From Casp-actino8 sp001510335 (GTDB lineage Bacteria; Actinomycetota; Acidimicrobiia; Acidimicrobiales; Ilumatobacteraceae): a stretch of 41,998 bases of DNA. Below are positions 32,563-40,590 of this stretch, piece by piece (within the stretch, counting starts at the first letter, position 1; the number at the start of each line of letters is the position of its first letter). The position numbers and the translations under genes are program-made. The DNA lies in contig JAQCEM010000019.1 of NCBI GenBank assembly GCA_027729635.1, forward strand, positions 1 to 41,998, in the 5' to 3' direction. Under the pieces are notes generated by a model that had not been told where the DNA came from, did not search any database, and saw nothing but the letters and a program-made list of their open reading frames with translations.

Positions 32563-32591
32563 TCGCCACTTCCCGCGGTGACGCGTAGCGT
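32563..32591 (+). promoter_or_regulatory. promoter of rex (leaderless)
   Basis: TCGCCA (32563-32568), 17 bases, TAGCGT (32586-32591), then 7 bases to the ATG at 32599. This also argues for that ATG over a GTG at 32506. I found no Rex-type operator here. Confidence 0.4.
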
Positions 32592-32598
32592 TTTATCT

Positions 32599-33279
32599 AT
32601 GGCCGAAAGCCCCCGACGCCGAATCCCTGATGCGACAGTTGCCAGATTGCCGATTTATCTTCGGATACTTCACGATCTCGCCGAAAATGAAACAACCGGA
32701 ATCTCCTCTGAACAACTTGCTGAACTTGCTGCAGTCAGTGCCGCCAAAGTTCGTAAAGATTTGAGTTATCTCGGAAGCTACGGAACCCGTGGCATCGGAT
32801 ACGAGGTTCGCTACTTGGTTTTTCAGATCGAACGAGAACTTGGACTCAATCATGAATGGCCTGTGATCATCGTTGGTGCGGGCAATTTGGGTCAAGCATT
32901 GTCGGGTTATGGCGGGTTTGGACAAAAGGGTTTTCCCGTCGCCGGAGTCGTTGACATTGATCCCGTCAAAATCGGTGGAGTGGTCGGCGGAGTGCGGGTG
33001 CGCCACATCGATGAACTACCCCAGGTCGTGGCTTCTCGCCAAGTGTCCATCGGAGTCATTGCGGTTCCAGTCGATGCGGCCCAAGATGTGGCCGAACGCC
33101 TAGTCAAGGCCGGAATCACCAGTATTTTGAACTTTTCACCTGCCGTGTTGACACTTCCCTTCGGAATTACGGTCCGAACGGTTGATTTAGCCCTTGAATT
33201 GCAGATTTTGAGCTATCACGAGCAGCAACGCCAAACCCGCCAAACCGCCATCGCCTCATCAAAGAGCGCCAGCGCCTAA
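32599..33279 (+). CDS. rex: redox-sensing transcriptional repressor Rex
   Basis: About 226 residues. The N-terminal winged helix begins RRIPDATVARLPIYLRIL and includes VSAAKVRKDLSYLGSYGTRGIGY; the Rossmann domain has VIIVGAGNLGQALSGYGGF and VAGVVDIDP, binding NADH; the C-terminal swap helix ends the protein. Rex represses respiratory and fermentation genes until NADH/NAD rises. In Streptomyces rex heads rex-hemACD, the same order as here, which links oxygen-limited redox state to haem synthesis. The frame is open to a GTG at 32506, but similarity starts at MAESPRRRIP and the promoter hexamer falls inside the extension. hemA follows after 68 bases. Confidence 0.95.
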   Translation: MAESPRRRIPDATVARLPIYLRILHDLAENETTGISSEQLAELAAVSAAKVRKDLSYLGSYGTRGIGYEVRYLVFQIERELGLNHEWPVIIVGAGNLGQALSGYGGFGQKGFPVAGVVDIDPVKIGGVVGGVRVRHIDELPQVVASRQVSIGVIAVPVDAAQDVAERLVKAGITSILNFSPAVLTLPFGITVRTVDLALELQILSYHEQQRQTRQTAIASSKSASA

Positions 33280-33334
33280 ATCAGAAGTCGGTTGAAATCC
33301 CATGCGCATAGGTACCTCAAAAGGTCACAGGGAA

Positions 33335-33340
33335 TAAGGT
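33335..33340 (+). promoter_or_regulatory. -10 hexamer of hemA (leaderless)
   Basis: TAAGGT followed by AATAGCC and the GTG at 33348. Confidence 0.45.
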
Positions 33341-33347
33341 AATAGCC

Positions 33348-34610
33348 GTGTCGATTGTCGTCTTCGGGGTGAATCACCGGACTGGGCCCCTTTCCCTGTT
33401 GGAGCGGGTCACTATTGCCGACGACGCAATTGCCAAGACGGTGCACGGTTTGATGGAACGACCCAATCTTCGTGAAGTCGTTGTGTTGTCGACGTGTAAC
33501 CGCACCGAGGTGTACGCCGTCGCTGAGAAGTTTCATGGTGCCTACGGTGACTTGCGCGATTTCTTCTGCGACCTCGGTGGATTCTCAGCCGACGAACTCA
33601 TTCCGCATGTTTATAGCCAGCACGATGATGCCGCGATCAGCCACCTGTTCGAAGTCGCTTCGGGTCTCGATTCGGCGGTGCTTGGTGAGAGCGAAATTCT
33701 CGGACAGGTGCGCACGGCATGGGAACGCTCTCAGCGTGAAGGTGGAGCGCTCTCAACTTTAAATCTCTTGTTCCGCCACGCAATCGAAACTGGTAAGCGT
33801 GCTCGGACCGAAACTTCAATCGGTCGTCATACGTCAAGTGTGAGTCATGCCGCGGTTGACATGGCGCGTGAAAGCCTTGGCGCAATTGACGGCTTGACTG
33901 TTCTTGTTGTTGGTGCCGGCGATATGGGTGAAGGCGTCACTGTCGCATTGTCCGATTCAGGTGTTGGCAAAGTGTTTGTGACGAATCGCACGATCGCCAA
34001 GGCGCAGGCGTTGGCCGACCGTGTCAATGGCTCGGTCACTGAGTTCTATCGTCTGGCTGAAACACTCAATGAGGCCGATGTTGTCGTCACATGCACTGGC
34101 GCAGGCTCAACCGTGATCGACGCGAGCATGGTCAAGAATGCGATGGCGCTGCGAGCGGACCGTCCTTTGTTCATTGTTGATATTGCTGTTCCTCGCGATG
34201 TTGATTCTGAAGTGGCCCATATCAACGGCGTGACTTTGCTTGATCTTGACAATTTGCGCGACTGGGCTGCTCGTGGTCAAGCGCAACGGGCAACTGAAGC
34301 ATTCGCTGTTCGCGACATCATCGTGCAAGAAATTGAACGTTTTAATATGGAGACGACCGCTCGCCAGGCTGCACCACTGGTTGCGCAGTTGCACGAGCGA
34401 GCCGAGGCAGTGCGAGCCGCCGAAATTGATCGTCAATTTAAAAAATTGTCATCACTGACACCCGAACAACAAGATGCAGTTGACGCGGTCACCAAAGGAA
34501 TCGTGGCCAAGTTGTTGCACGATATGTCGGTACGTCTGAAAGATGATGCGGGTACGCCGCGTGGTGAACGCAACTCTGCGGCTGTTCGCGATCTTTTTGA
34601 TCTTTCGTAA
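33348..34610 (+). CDS. hemA: glutamyl-tRNA reductase
   Basis: A 420-residue NADPH-dependent enzyme that reduces glutamyl-tRNA to glutamate 1-semialdehyde, the first committed step of C5 tetrapyrrole synthesis. VVFGVNHRTGPLSLLERV opens the catalytic domain; C50 in VLSTCNRTEVY is the catalytic thiol; GESEILGQVRTAWE is the signature; VVGAGDMGEGV begins the NADPH domain; the C-terminal helices dimerise. Length is normal. It follows rex and precedes hemC by 16 bases. A leaderless GTG start after TAAGGT suggests its own promoter within the cluster. Confidence 0.97.
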   Translation: MSIVVFGVNHRTGPLSLLERVTIADDAIAKTVHGLMERPNLREVVVLSTCNRTEVYAVAEKFHGAYGDLRDFFCDLGGFSADELIPHVYSQHDDAAISHLFEVASGLDSAVLGESEILGQVRTAWERSQREGGALSTLNLLFRHAIETGKRARTETSIGRHTSSVSHAAVDMARESLGAIDGLTVLVVGAGDMGEGVTVALSDSGVGKVFVTNRTIAKAQALADRVNGSVTEFYRLAETLNEADVVVTCTGAGSTVIDASMVKNAMALRADRPLFIVDIAVPRDVDSEVAHINGVTLLDLDNLRDWAARGQAQRATEAFAVRDIIVQEIERFNMETTARQAAPLVAQLHERAEAVRAAEIDRQFKKLSSLTPEQQDAVDAVTKGIVAKLLHDMSVRLKDDAGTPRGERNSAAVRDLFDLS

Positions 34611-34626
34611 TGATCGCAGTGACACG

Positions 34627-35508
34627 ATGAGCGTGCTTCGAATTGCGACTCGTAGTTCGGCTCAAGCTCGCACGCAAGCAACTACGATTGGTCAATTACT
34701 TGAAGCAACCCATGATGGCTTAACAGTTGAACTTGTTTTTGTTGATACCACTGGCGATCAAAATCAAGATGTCCCCCTGCACACCATCGGTGGTCAAGGC
34801 GTGTTTGTGAAAGAGGTTCAGGCTGCCGTTTTGGCTGGTCGTGCTGACATTGCAGTGCATAGCGCAAAAGATCTGCCGTCAACTCAGGCCGATGGTTTGT
34901 GTATTGGTGCTTTTGGCCAACGTCGAGATCCCCGTGATGTGTTGGTAGGTCGTGCACTCGGTGATTTAGCCCAAGGTGCAACGATCGCCACGGGATCTGT
35001 CCGTCGCCGCTCGCAATTGTCGGCCATACGACCCGATCTTCAATTCGTTGAACTACGTGGCAACATCCCGACCCGGCTTGAGAAAATTCCGACGGATGGA
35101 TCAATCGTGATGGCGGCGGCTGCTCTTCAAATTTTGGGCTGGACTGAACGCATTAATGAGTACATGACCGTTGATGTCATGGTGCCAGCAGTTGGTCAAG
35201 GTTGTGTTGCAATTGAATGTCGCATTGATGATGAGCAGACACGCACCATTTTGACGACCATTGATGATGCGCCTTCACGTCGCGCGGTAGAACATGAACG
35301 CGCATTCCTCGCTGAATTAGGTAGTGGCTGTTCGTTACCTGTTGGGGCCTACGACGACGGCGAAAAAATGCTGGTGTACTTGGCATCTGACGATGGACAG
35401 AAGCACCACTTTGCGACCGTGCCCACTGGACGTACTGCATCACATGAGGAATTGCTCGTGGCGGCGCGACGTGCGGCGCAAGTCGCCCGAGATGCTGTCG
35501 CTGGCTGA
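34627..35508 (+). CDS. hemC: porphobilinogen deaminase (hydroxymethylbilane synthase)
   Basis: A 293-residue enzyme that links four porphobilinogens into hydroxymethylbilane. LRIATRSSAQARTQA starts domain 1; ADIAVHSAKDLPS carries the catalytic Asp-Lys region; GTSSLRR-equivalent reads ATGSVRRRSQL; the dipyrromethane cofactor is attached to the Cys in LGSGCSLPVGAY. The ATG at 34627 matches the family N-terminus; an in-frame ATG at 34543 lies inside hemA. hemD follows after 3 bases, so both are co-translated. Confidence 0.96.
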   Translation: MSVLRIATRSSAQARTQATTIGQLLEATHDGLTVELVFVDTTGDQNQDVPLHTIGGQGVFVKEVQAAVLAGRADIAVHSAKDLPSTQADGLCIGAFGQRRDPRDVLVGRALGDLAQGATIATGSVRRRSQLSAIRPDLQFVELRGNIPTRLEKIPTDGSIVMAAAALQILGWTERINEYMTVDVMVPAVGQGCVAIECRIDDEQTRTILTTIDDAPSRRAVEHERAFLAELGSGCSLPVGAYDDGEKMLVYLASDDGQKHHFATVPTGRTASHEELLVAARRAAQVARDAVAG

Positions 35509-35511
35509 AAT

Positions 35512-36249
35512 ATGACACCCAACTCGCTCACGCTTGCTGGTCGAACGATCATCGTGACTCGTGCGACTGAGCGGGCGGGCGGTTTGACAACTTTGTTGCA
35601 CGATCAAGGAGCGCAGGTTCTTGAAATTCCGGTGACGACGACTGTTGATGCCGTTGATGGCGGTCGCGATTTACGCACGGCAATCAACAACATTGAGAGT
35701 TACGACTGGGTAGTCGTGACATCGCCCGAGGGCGCGCATCGATTTCGTGAAGCAATTTCTTCAATCACGTCGGTGCGGCAACACTTCAAGGTGGGAGCAG
35801 TCGGAACAGCAACTGCAGCTGCACTTGGCCGCGCTGACTTGGTTCCGAACGTGCAGACGGGTCGATCACTGGGTGAAAGTTTTCCATCTGGCTCGGGGCG
35901 AATTCTCCTAGCTGTCGCCGAATCGGCAGGAACTGATTTTGAAGAGGCGGCTCGCCACAAAGGTTGGACTGTTCATCGAGTGACGACCTATCGCACGATT
36001 CCCATCACACCCGACCGAGACCGGAAAACCGAGATCGTTGTCGCCGATGCCATCACTTTTGCCTCAGCGTCATCGGTGCGGGCTTGGCATGATGTCTTCG
36101 GAACCACGATGCCCAAGGTGGTGGTGGCGATGGGTCCGATGACCGCAACAGCACTCACTGAGATTGGCATCTCTGATGTTGTTGTTGCCACAGAACAGTC
36201 ATTGACCGGTCTTGTGGAAGCAACCTCGCGGGCACTGGCGAGTCGTTAA
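35512..36249 (+). CDS. hemD: uroporphyrinogen-III synthase
   Basis: A 245-residue two-lobed protein that closes and inverts ring D of hydroxymethylbilane. Sequence conservation in this family is low; recognition rests on GRTIIVTRATERAGGL at the N-terminus, DWVVVTSPEGAHRF, VGAVGTATAAALGR, DAITFASASSVRAW and VVAMGPMTATALTEIG, and on position between hemC and hemB. No methyltransferase (CobA-type) fusion is present, unlike some actinobacterial HemD. Confidence 0.92.
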   Translation: MTPNSLTLAGRTIIVTRATERAGGLTTLLHDQGAQVLEIPVTTTVDAVDGGRDLRTAINNIESYDWVVVTSPEGAHRFREAISSITSVRQHFKVGAVGTATAAALGRADLVPNVQTGRSLGESFPSGSGRILLAVAESAGTDFEEAARHKGWTVHRVTTYRTIPITPDRDRKTEIVVADAITFASASSVRAWHDVFGTTMPKVVVAMGPMTATALTEIGISDVVVATEQSLTGLVEATSRALASR

Positions 36250-36263
36250 GCACTGACCGACCG

Positions 36264-36269
36264 TAGGCT
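36264..36269 (+). promoter_or_regulatory. -10 hexamer of hemB (leaderless)
   Basis: TAGGCT followed by GGGGCC and the ATG at 36276, within the hem cluster; suggests an internal promoter. Confidence 0.4.
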
Positions 36270-36275
36270 GGGGCC

Positions 36276-37265
36276 ATGTCCGCACGCTTCCCCGTGTCAC
36301 GTCCGCGTCGTTTGCGCCGCACCCAGGCTTTGCGCGATCTCGTTGCTGAGACTCGTCTGAATGTCAATGATCTTGTTGCGCCTTTGTTTGTTCGCGAAGG
36401 TATTGACGCTCCGATTCCGATCACGTCACTGCCAGGCGTTGTGCAACATTCACGAGCCAGCCTGCGTGAGGAAGTTCGTCAACTTGCCGACCTTGGTATT
36501 AAGTCAGTCATTCTGTTTGGTGTTCCGGCCAAGAAAGACGAAATTGGCTCGGGAGCATTTGATCCAGCCGGAATCGTGCAGGTTGCGCTGAGCGATTTGC
36601 GTTCTGATCTTGGTGACCGCATGGTATTGATGTCTGATTTGTGTGTTGATGAATACACCAGCCATGGTCACTGCGGAATTCTTGATGGTCACGGTTCGGT
36701 GGATAACGATAAGACTCTTGAGATCTATGCCCAGGCTGCTATCGCTCAGGCCAATGCTGGCGCACATATCGTTGCTCCAAGCGGAATGATGGATGGCCAA
36801 GTCGGTGTGATTCGTAGCGCTCTTGATCAAGCGGGTCATGTTGAAACATCAATCCTCGCTTACTCGGCGAAATATGCGTCTGGTTTATACGGGCCGTTCC
36901 GTGATGCTGTGGATGTGCAAATCGTTGGTGGTGGCGATCGCAAGGGTTACCAACAAGACTGGCGTAACGCGCGCGAGGCCCTCACCGAGGTTGAAGCAGA
37001 TATTGAACAAGGTGCCGACATGGTGATGGTCAAGCCCGCATTGGCATATCTAGATGTCATTGCTGCTGTGCGCTCAATCGTGAATGTTCCCGTTGCTGCG
37101 TATCACGTGAGTGGCGAATACTCGATGATTAAAGCAGCAAGTGCAAATGGCTGGATTGATCACGATGTGGTGGCGACCGAACATCTCACCGCAATTAAGC
37201 GCGCTGGCGCAGACATTATTTTGACGTACCTCGCGCGTTGGTACGCCGAGCTAGCGAACGGCTGA
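36276..37265 (+). CDS. hemB: delta-aminolevulinic acid dehydratase (porphobilinogen synthase)
   Basis: A 329-residue enzyme that condenses two 5-aminolevulinates to porphobilinogen. RPRRLRRTQALRDLVAET is the N-terminal arm; DLCVDEYTSHGHCGIL is the metal site, keeping two of the three Cys of the zinc type with Asp between, a pattern also seen in mycobacterial HemB; AYSAKYASGLYGPFRDA and MVMVKPALAYLD hold the two Schiff-base lysines. Length is normal. hemL starts 6 bases after its stop. Confidence 0.96.
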   Translation: MSARFPVSRPRRLRRTQALRDLVAETRLNVNDLVAPLFVREGIDAPIPITSLPGVVQHSRASLREEVRQLADLGIKSVILFGVPAKKDEIGSGAFDPAGIVQVALSDLRSDLGDRMVLMSDLCVDEYTSHGHCGILDGHGSVDNDKTLEIYAQAAIAQANAGAHIVAPSGMMDGQVGVIRSALDQAGHVETSILAYSAKYASGLYGPFRDAVDVQIVGGGDRKGYQQDWRNAREALTEVEADIEQGADMVMVKPALAYLDVIAAVRSIVNVPVAAYHVSGEYSMIKAASANGWIDHDVVATEHLTAIKRAGADIILTYLARWYAELANG

Positions 37266-37270
37266 TACCA

Positions 37271-38638
37271 ATGACAAATCAACAGCGGTCATCAATTCCG
37301 TATTGTGATGCCACGGCATGCGTTGCTGCCAGTTGCAATCCCATTGTGTGTACCGGAGCCGGAACACCTTCAAACAAACAAGTCTTTGAACGCTCAACTC
37401 GTGTGATCCCTGGTGGAGTGAACTCGTCAATCCGTGCGTTTAAGGCCGTCGGCGGTTCACCGTATGTGGTTGCACGTGGCGATGGCGCACATGTTTACGA
37501 TGTCGAAGGTAAGCAGTACATCGACTTAGTGCAGAGTTATGGCGCTGTCATTTTGGGTCATGCTCATCCGGCGATTACGTCGGCACTTCGTGATGCTGCT
37601 CCAGACGGAACTTCATTTGGCGCTCCGACACCGCGTGAAATGAAATTGGCTGAGGTAATCAGTGAGCGCGTGCCTTCGTGTGAACGCGTGCGTTTCATGA
37701 ACTCTGGCACAGAGGCAACTTCAACGGTGGTGCGATTGGCGCGCGGGCTGACTGGCCGATCAAAAGTAATCATCTTTGACGGCAATTTTCACGGCGCAAC
37801 TGATGCTTTGTTAGCGGCCGGTGGAAGCGGTGTGGCAACACTTGGAATACCAGGCACTGCGGGTGTTCCTCCCGAAGCAGTGGCGAACACCATCGTGGTT
37901 CCATACAACGTGGTCCCAGAAATAGATGAAACTGTCGCGTGCATCATCGTCGAAGCGGTGGCGGCAAATATGGGAGTCGTTGCGCCAGCACCTGGTTTTC
38001 TTGAAGGACTGCGTGCTGCCTGTGATCGTGTCGGCGCACTTTTGGTCTTTGATGAGGTCATCACTGGTTTTCGTTTAGGCACAGATGGTGCGCAAGGTCG
38101 GTTTAACGTCAAGCCTGACCTCACCTGCTTTGGCAAGGTTATCGGTGGAGGTTTACCTATTGGTGCAGTGGGTGGTCGTCGCGATGTCATGGAAAATCTG
38201 ACTCCGCTCGGCAAAGTTTTCCACGCCGGAACATTGGCCGGTAATCCCATGGCCACTGCTGCTGGATTGGCCGCCATGAGCGAACTCACATCAGATGTTT
38301 ACGGCGAACTTGAATCACGTGCCACTCGACTAGCAAGTCTGATTACTGATGCAACGACCGCGGTGGGCTTACCAGTTACCACGTCACGCGTGGGCACCTT
38401 GGTAGGTATCTACTTAGGCAATGCACTGGGTGCTTCTCGTCTACCAATAAATTTTGATGAAGCCAAGCAAACTGATGAAGCCTTGTACGCACGACTCTTT
38501 CATTGTTTGTTGAACGAAGGTGTTGCGATGGCCCCTGGTGCTTATGAAGCAATCTTTGTTGGTCTTGGTCATACCGACGCAGTGATGAATGATTTAGCCG
38601 ATCGTTTTCATCAAGCTGCCCGCGCCGCGGCTGCCTGA
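37271..38638 (+). CDS. hemL: glutamate-1-semialdehyde 2,1-aminomutase with Cys-rich N-terminus
   Basis: A 455-residue PLP enzyme converting glutamate 1-semialdehyde to 5-aminolevulinate. VFERSTRVIPGGVNSSIRAF is the usual HemL start, reached only at residue ~37. MNSGTEATSTVVRLARG, LLVFDEVITGFRLG and FGKVIGGGLPIGAVGG (PLP lysine) are the active-site blocks. The extra N-terminus contains C12, C17, C22 and C27 in a regular C-x4-C-x4-C-x4-C spacing, which I do not know from other HemL. A later GTG (37346) could start a protein without most of it, but neither start has a good ribosome binding site. The ATG lies 6 bases after hemB. Confidence 0.93.
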   Translation: MTNQQRSSIPYCDATACVAASCNPIVCTGAGTPSNKQVFERSTRVIPGGVNSSIRAFKAVGGSPYVVARGDGAHVYDVEGKQYIDLVQSYGAVILGHAHPAITSALRDAAPDGTSFGAPTPREMKLAEVISERVPSCERVRFMNSGTEATSTVVRLARGLTGRSKVIIFDGNFHGATDALLAAGGSGVATLGIPGTAGVPPEAVANTIVVPYNVVPEIDETVACIIVEAVAANMGVVAPAPGFLEGLRAACDRVGALLVFDEVITGFRLGTDGAQGRFNVKPDLTCFGKVIGGGLPIGAVGGRRDVMENLTPLGKVFHAGTLAGNPMATAAGLAAMSELTSDVYGELESRATRLASLITDATTAVGLPVTTSRVGTLVGIYLGNALGASRLPINFDEAKQTDEALYARLFHCLLNEGVAMAPGAYEAIFVGLGHTDAVMNDLADRFHQAARAAAA

Positions 38639-38643
38639 AGCCC

Positions 38644-38649
38644 TACGAT
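38644..38649 (+). promoter_or_regulatory. -10 hexamer of the lipoprotein gene (leaderless)
   Basis: TACGAT followed by CAGAGC and the GTG at 38656. Confidence 0.4.
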
Positions 38650-38655
38650 CAGAGC

Positions 38656-39252
38656 GTGCGACAGTTTCTAAGTTGGCGATATTGGGCTGCCCTTGGTGTG
38701 CTCTTCGCTCTGACTGGATTGCTCTGGGCTTGTCAAGGAGGCAGTAGACCGATCGAAGTAGTGCTGAATGCCAGTTCGCGACGGATTGACTTGATTGCGC
38801 AAACGTCAACTATTCGTTCAGATGGAACGTGGTCAGTATCTGGTGGTTCGACTCAGGGAGACGCCACCGCAGTATTGCAAGACGGACGTGTATTGACATT
38901 GGCCGATGGAACATTGGCTGAATCGTCGTGTTTGTTTCCGGAAGCACTCAATGCGTGTGTGTTGTTGGCCGACACTCTCGGTGATGGCGTGGTGTGGTTT
39001 GCATTGGTGACTGCTCCCACTGAAGGAACAACCGAACTTGAGTTACCAGCAATTAAAACGTTGCTTGATGGTGTGACTTATGCACAGCTCGTGAATGGTT
39101 GGGAAGTACCGTTGCTTGACAAAGTCGTGCGACGCTGTGCAGAAGAAACTCCGAACCTCGCAGCATTCGTGCAAAAGTTTGCTGATCGACATGTTGTCAT
39201 TGTTGACCTTGCACAATCACAAGTATCAGCAGTTCGCTGTATCGGCCAATAG
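38656..39252 (+). CDS. putative lipoprotein, function unknown
   Basis: A 198-residue protein with an N-terminal hydrophobic segment ending LLWAC (C26), a somewhat unusual lipobox because Trp is at -2. The rest looks secreted and beta-rich: IEVVLNASSRRIDLI, TWSVSGGSTQGDATAVL, and two Cys pairs further on (SSCLFPEALNACVLL; RRCAEET and AVRCIG). I do not recognise the family. It follows hemL by 17 bases but has its own -10-like hexamer, and converges on the flavoprotein gene. Confidence 0.7.
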   Translation: MRQFLSWRYWAALGVLFALTGLLWACQGGSRPIEVVLNASSRRIDLIAQTSTIRSDGTWSVSGGSTQGDATAVLQDGRVLTLADGTLAESSCLFPEALNACVLLADTLGDGVVWFALVTAPTEGTTELELPAIKTLLDGVTYAQLVNGWEVPLLDKVVRRCAEETPNLAAFVQKFADRHVVIVDLAQSQVSAVRCIGQ

Positions 39253-39266
39253 AGAAATGTTTTGAG

Positions 39267-40514
39267 TTACGCGTTGGGCGCAAGTCGTACAATTGCCGCG
39301 GCTGCTTTGTAAGCAGTTTCAGCAGGACCAATCTCATCGGGTCGCAACAAGTTTGACATGATGCGCACCACCCATTCCATTAACGTTCGATTATTCATGC
39401 CAACACGAGATAACTCGCGCATGATGGTCGGACGCCCAACGATTCGCGCGAACAACCGCGCAACTTTAAAGTACTGACCGTATTCATCATCAATCATGGT
39501 TTGGTAACGCTGCAAAGCAATTGGATCGTTGTTGCGAATTGCTTCGGTCAAAACTTGTGCGGCCATGCGTGCGGTTTCGTAGGCGTAGTCAATGCCCTCA
39601 CCGTTGAACGGATTAACACTTCCTGCTGCATCACCAATGACTAGATATGTTGGTCCTGATTTTGGTCCGACTGAACCACCCATAGGAATGCGACCCGACA
39701 TTGCTTTGTCGGTTGGTTGATCGGGATTAATTTCCCAACGTTCGGCAACCGTATGCGCGAACTCGTTGAGGAGGTGGGTGGTGTTGACACTTTTGAAATC
39801 GCGGAATGTTGACAACAAACCAACACCGATGTTGACAGTGCCATCACCAATCGGAAAGATCCATCCGTATCCAGGCATCGAATCACCGTGACGATCCTTT
39901 ACATCAAGTGCTGATTCAATCCACGGTTCTTCATGACGTGGCGTTTCCCAGTAACTACGAATTGCTGTGCCGTAAGGCCATTCTTTAGTGCGGAAGGTTC
40001 CGAGAGCGCGACCAAAGCGACTATTTGCTCCATCGGCAACAATCACGTATCGCGACATGATGTCGATCGGAGTGTCTGAATCTTTTGCTTGCACTGTTGC
40101 ACCGCGCACGAATCCTCGTTCGAGAACTGGGGCGAGCGCCTCGTGACCCTCAAGCAAAGTTGCTCCAGTGGCGACTGCGTTGCGCACGACCATGGTGTCG
40201 AGTTCGCGACGTCGCACGACATAACCGTGTTGCGGGTAGATCGGATGTGATGGCCAGTGCAGTTCAAGAGATTTGCCGTGGCCCGTGGCGCGCAACCCGT
40301 CGTAGCGGTGAAACTGGGCGAGTTGGTCGCCGAGACCCATGTCGTTGACCTGCTTGACCGCCCGGGGGGTGAGTCCGTCACCGCAAGTTTTCTCGCGGGG
40401 GAAGACTTGCTCATCGACCATGACGACATCGAAACCTTCGGCGGCGAGCCAATATCCAGCCGCAGCTCCCGCAGGACCAGCCCCAATAATCAGAACATCA
40501 TGGTGTGGTTTCAT
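39267..40514 (-). CDS. geranylgeranyl reductase family flavoprotein, menaquinone reductase-like
   Basis: A 415-residue FAD-dependent oxidoreductase. VLIIGAGPAGAAAGYWLA binds FAD; FPREKTCGDGLTPRAV is the family marker after the first strand; YVIVADGANSRFGRALG and LVIGDAAGSVNPFNGEGIDYA complete the fold. Relatives saturate isoprenoid double bonds: geranylgeranyl groups in archaea and plants, or one bond of menaquinone (MenJ) in mycobacteria. The polyprenyl synthase in this window and the cytochrome c gene upstream favour a quinone substrate. The ATG at 40514 is one of three ATGs created by a 13-base tandem repeat; only this one is in frame. Confidence 0.85.
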   Translation of the reverse strand: MKPHHDVLIIGAGPAGAAAGYWLAAEGFDVVMVDEQVFPREKTCGDGLTPRAVKQVNDMGLGDQLAQFHRYDGLRATGHGKSLELHWPSHPIYPQHGYVVRRRELDTMVVRNAVATGATLLEGHEALAPVLERGFVRGATVQAKDSDTPIDIMSRYVIVADGANSRFGRALGTFRTKEWPYGTAIRSYWETPRHEEPWIESALDVKDRHGDSMPGYGWIFPIGDGTVNIGVGLLSTFRDFKSVNTTHLLNEFAHTVAERWEINPDQPTDKAMSGRIPMGGSVGPKSGPTYLVIGDAAGSVNPFNGEGIDYAYETARMAAQVLTEAIRNNDPIALQRYQTMIDDEYGQYFKVARLFARIVGRPTIMRELSRVGMNNRTLMEWVVRIMSNLLRPDEIGPAETAYKAAAAIVRLAPNA

Positions 40515-40536
40515 GGTGTGGTTTCATGGTGTGGTC
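40498..40536. repeat. three tandem 13-base repeats over the flavoprotein start codon
   Basis: TCATGGTGTGGTT occurs at 40498-40510 and 40511-40523, and with a last-base change at 40524-40536. On the minus strand each copy contains CACCATGA, so three ATGs lie 13 bases apart in three frames. The middle one starts the flavoprotein; the upstream one opens a 9-codon frame overlapping it. Confidence 0.85.
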
Positions 40537-40590
40537 GGAACAGGCCAGGGTGCGAGGTCAGCGACCAGCCTGGTGAATCAACGTGGTCGT

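Noticed and set aside
40498..40536. CRISPR-like repeats
   Set aside because: The three 13-base units are directly adjacent with no spacers.
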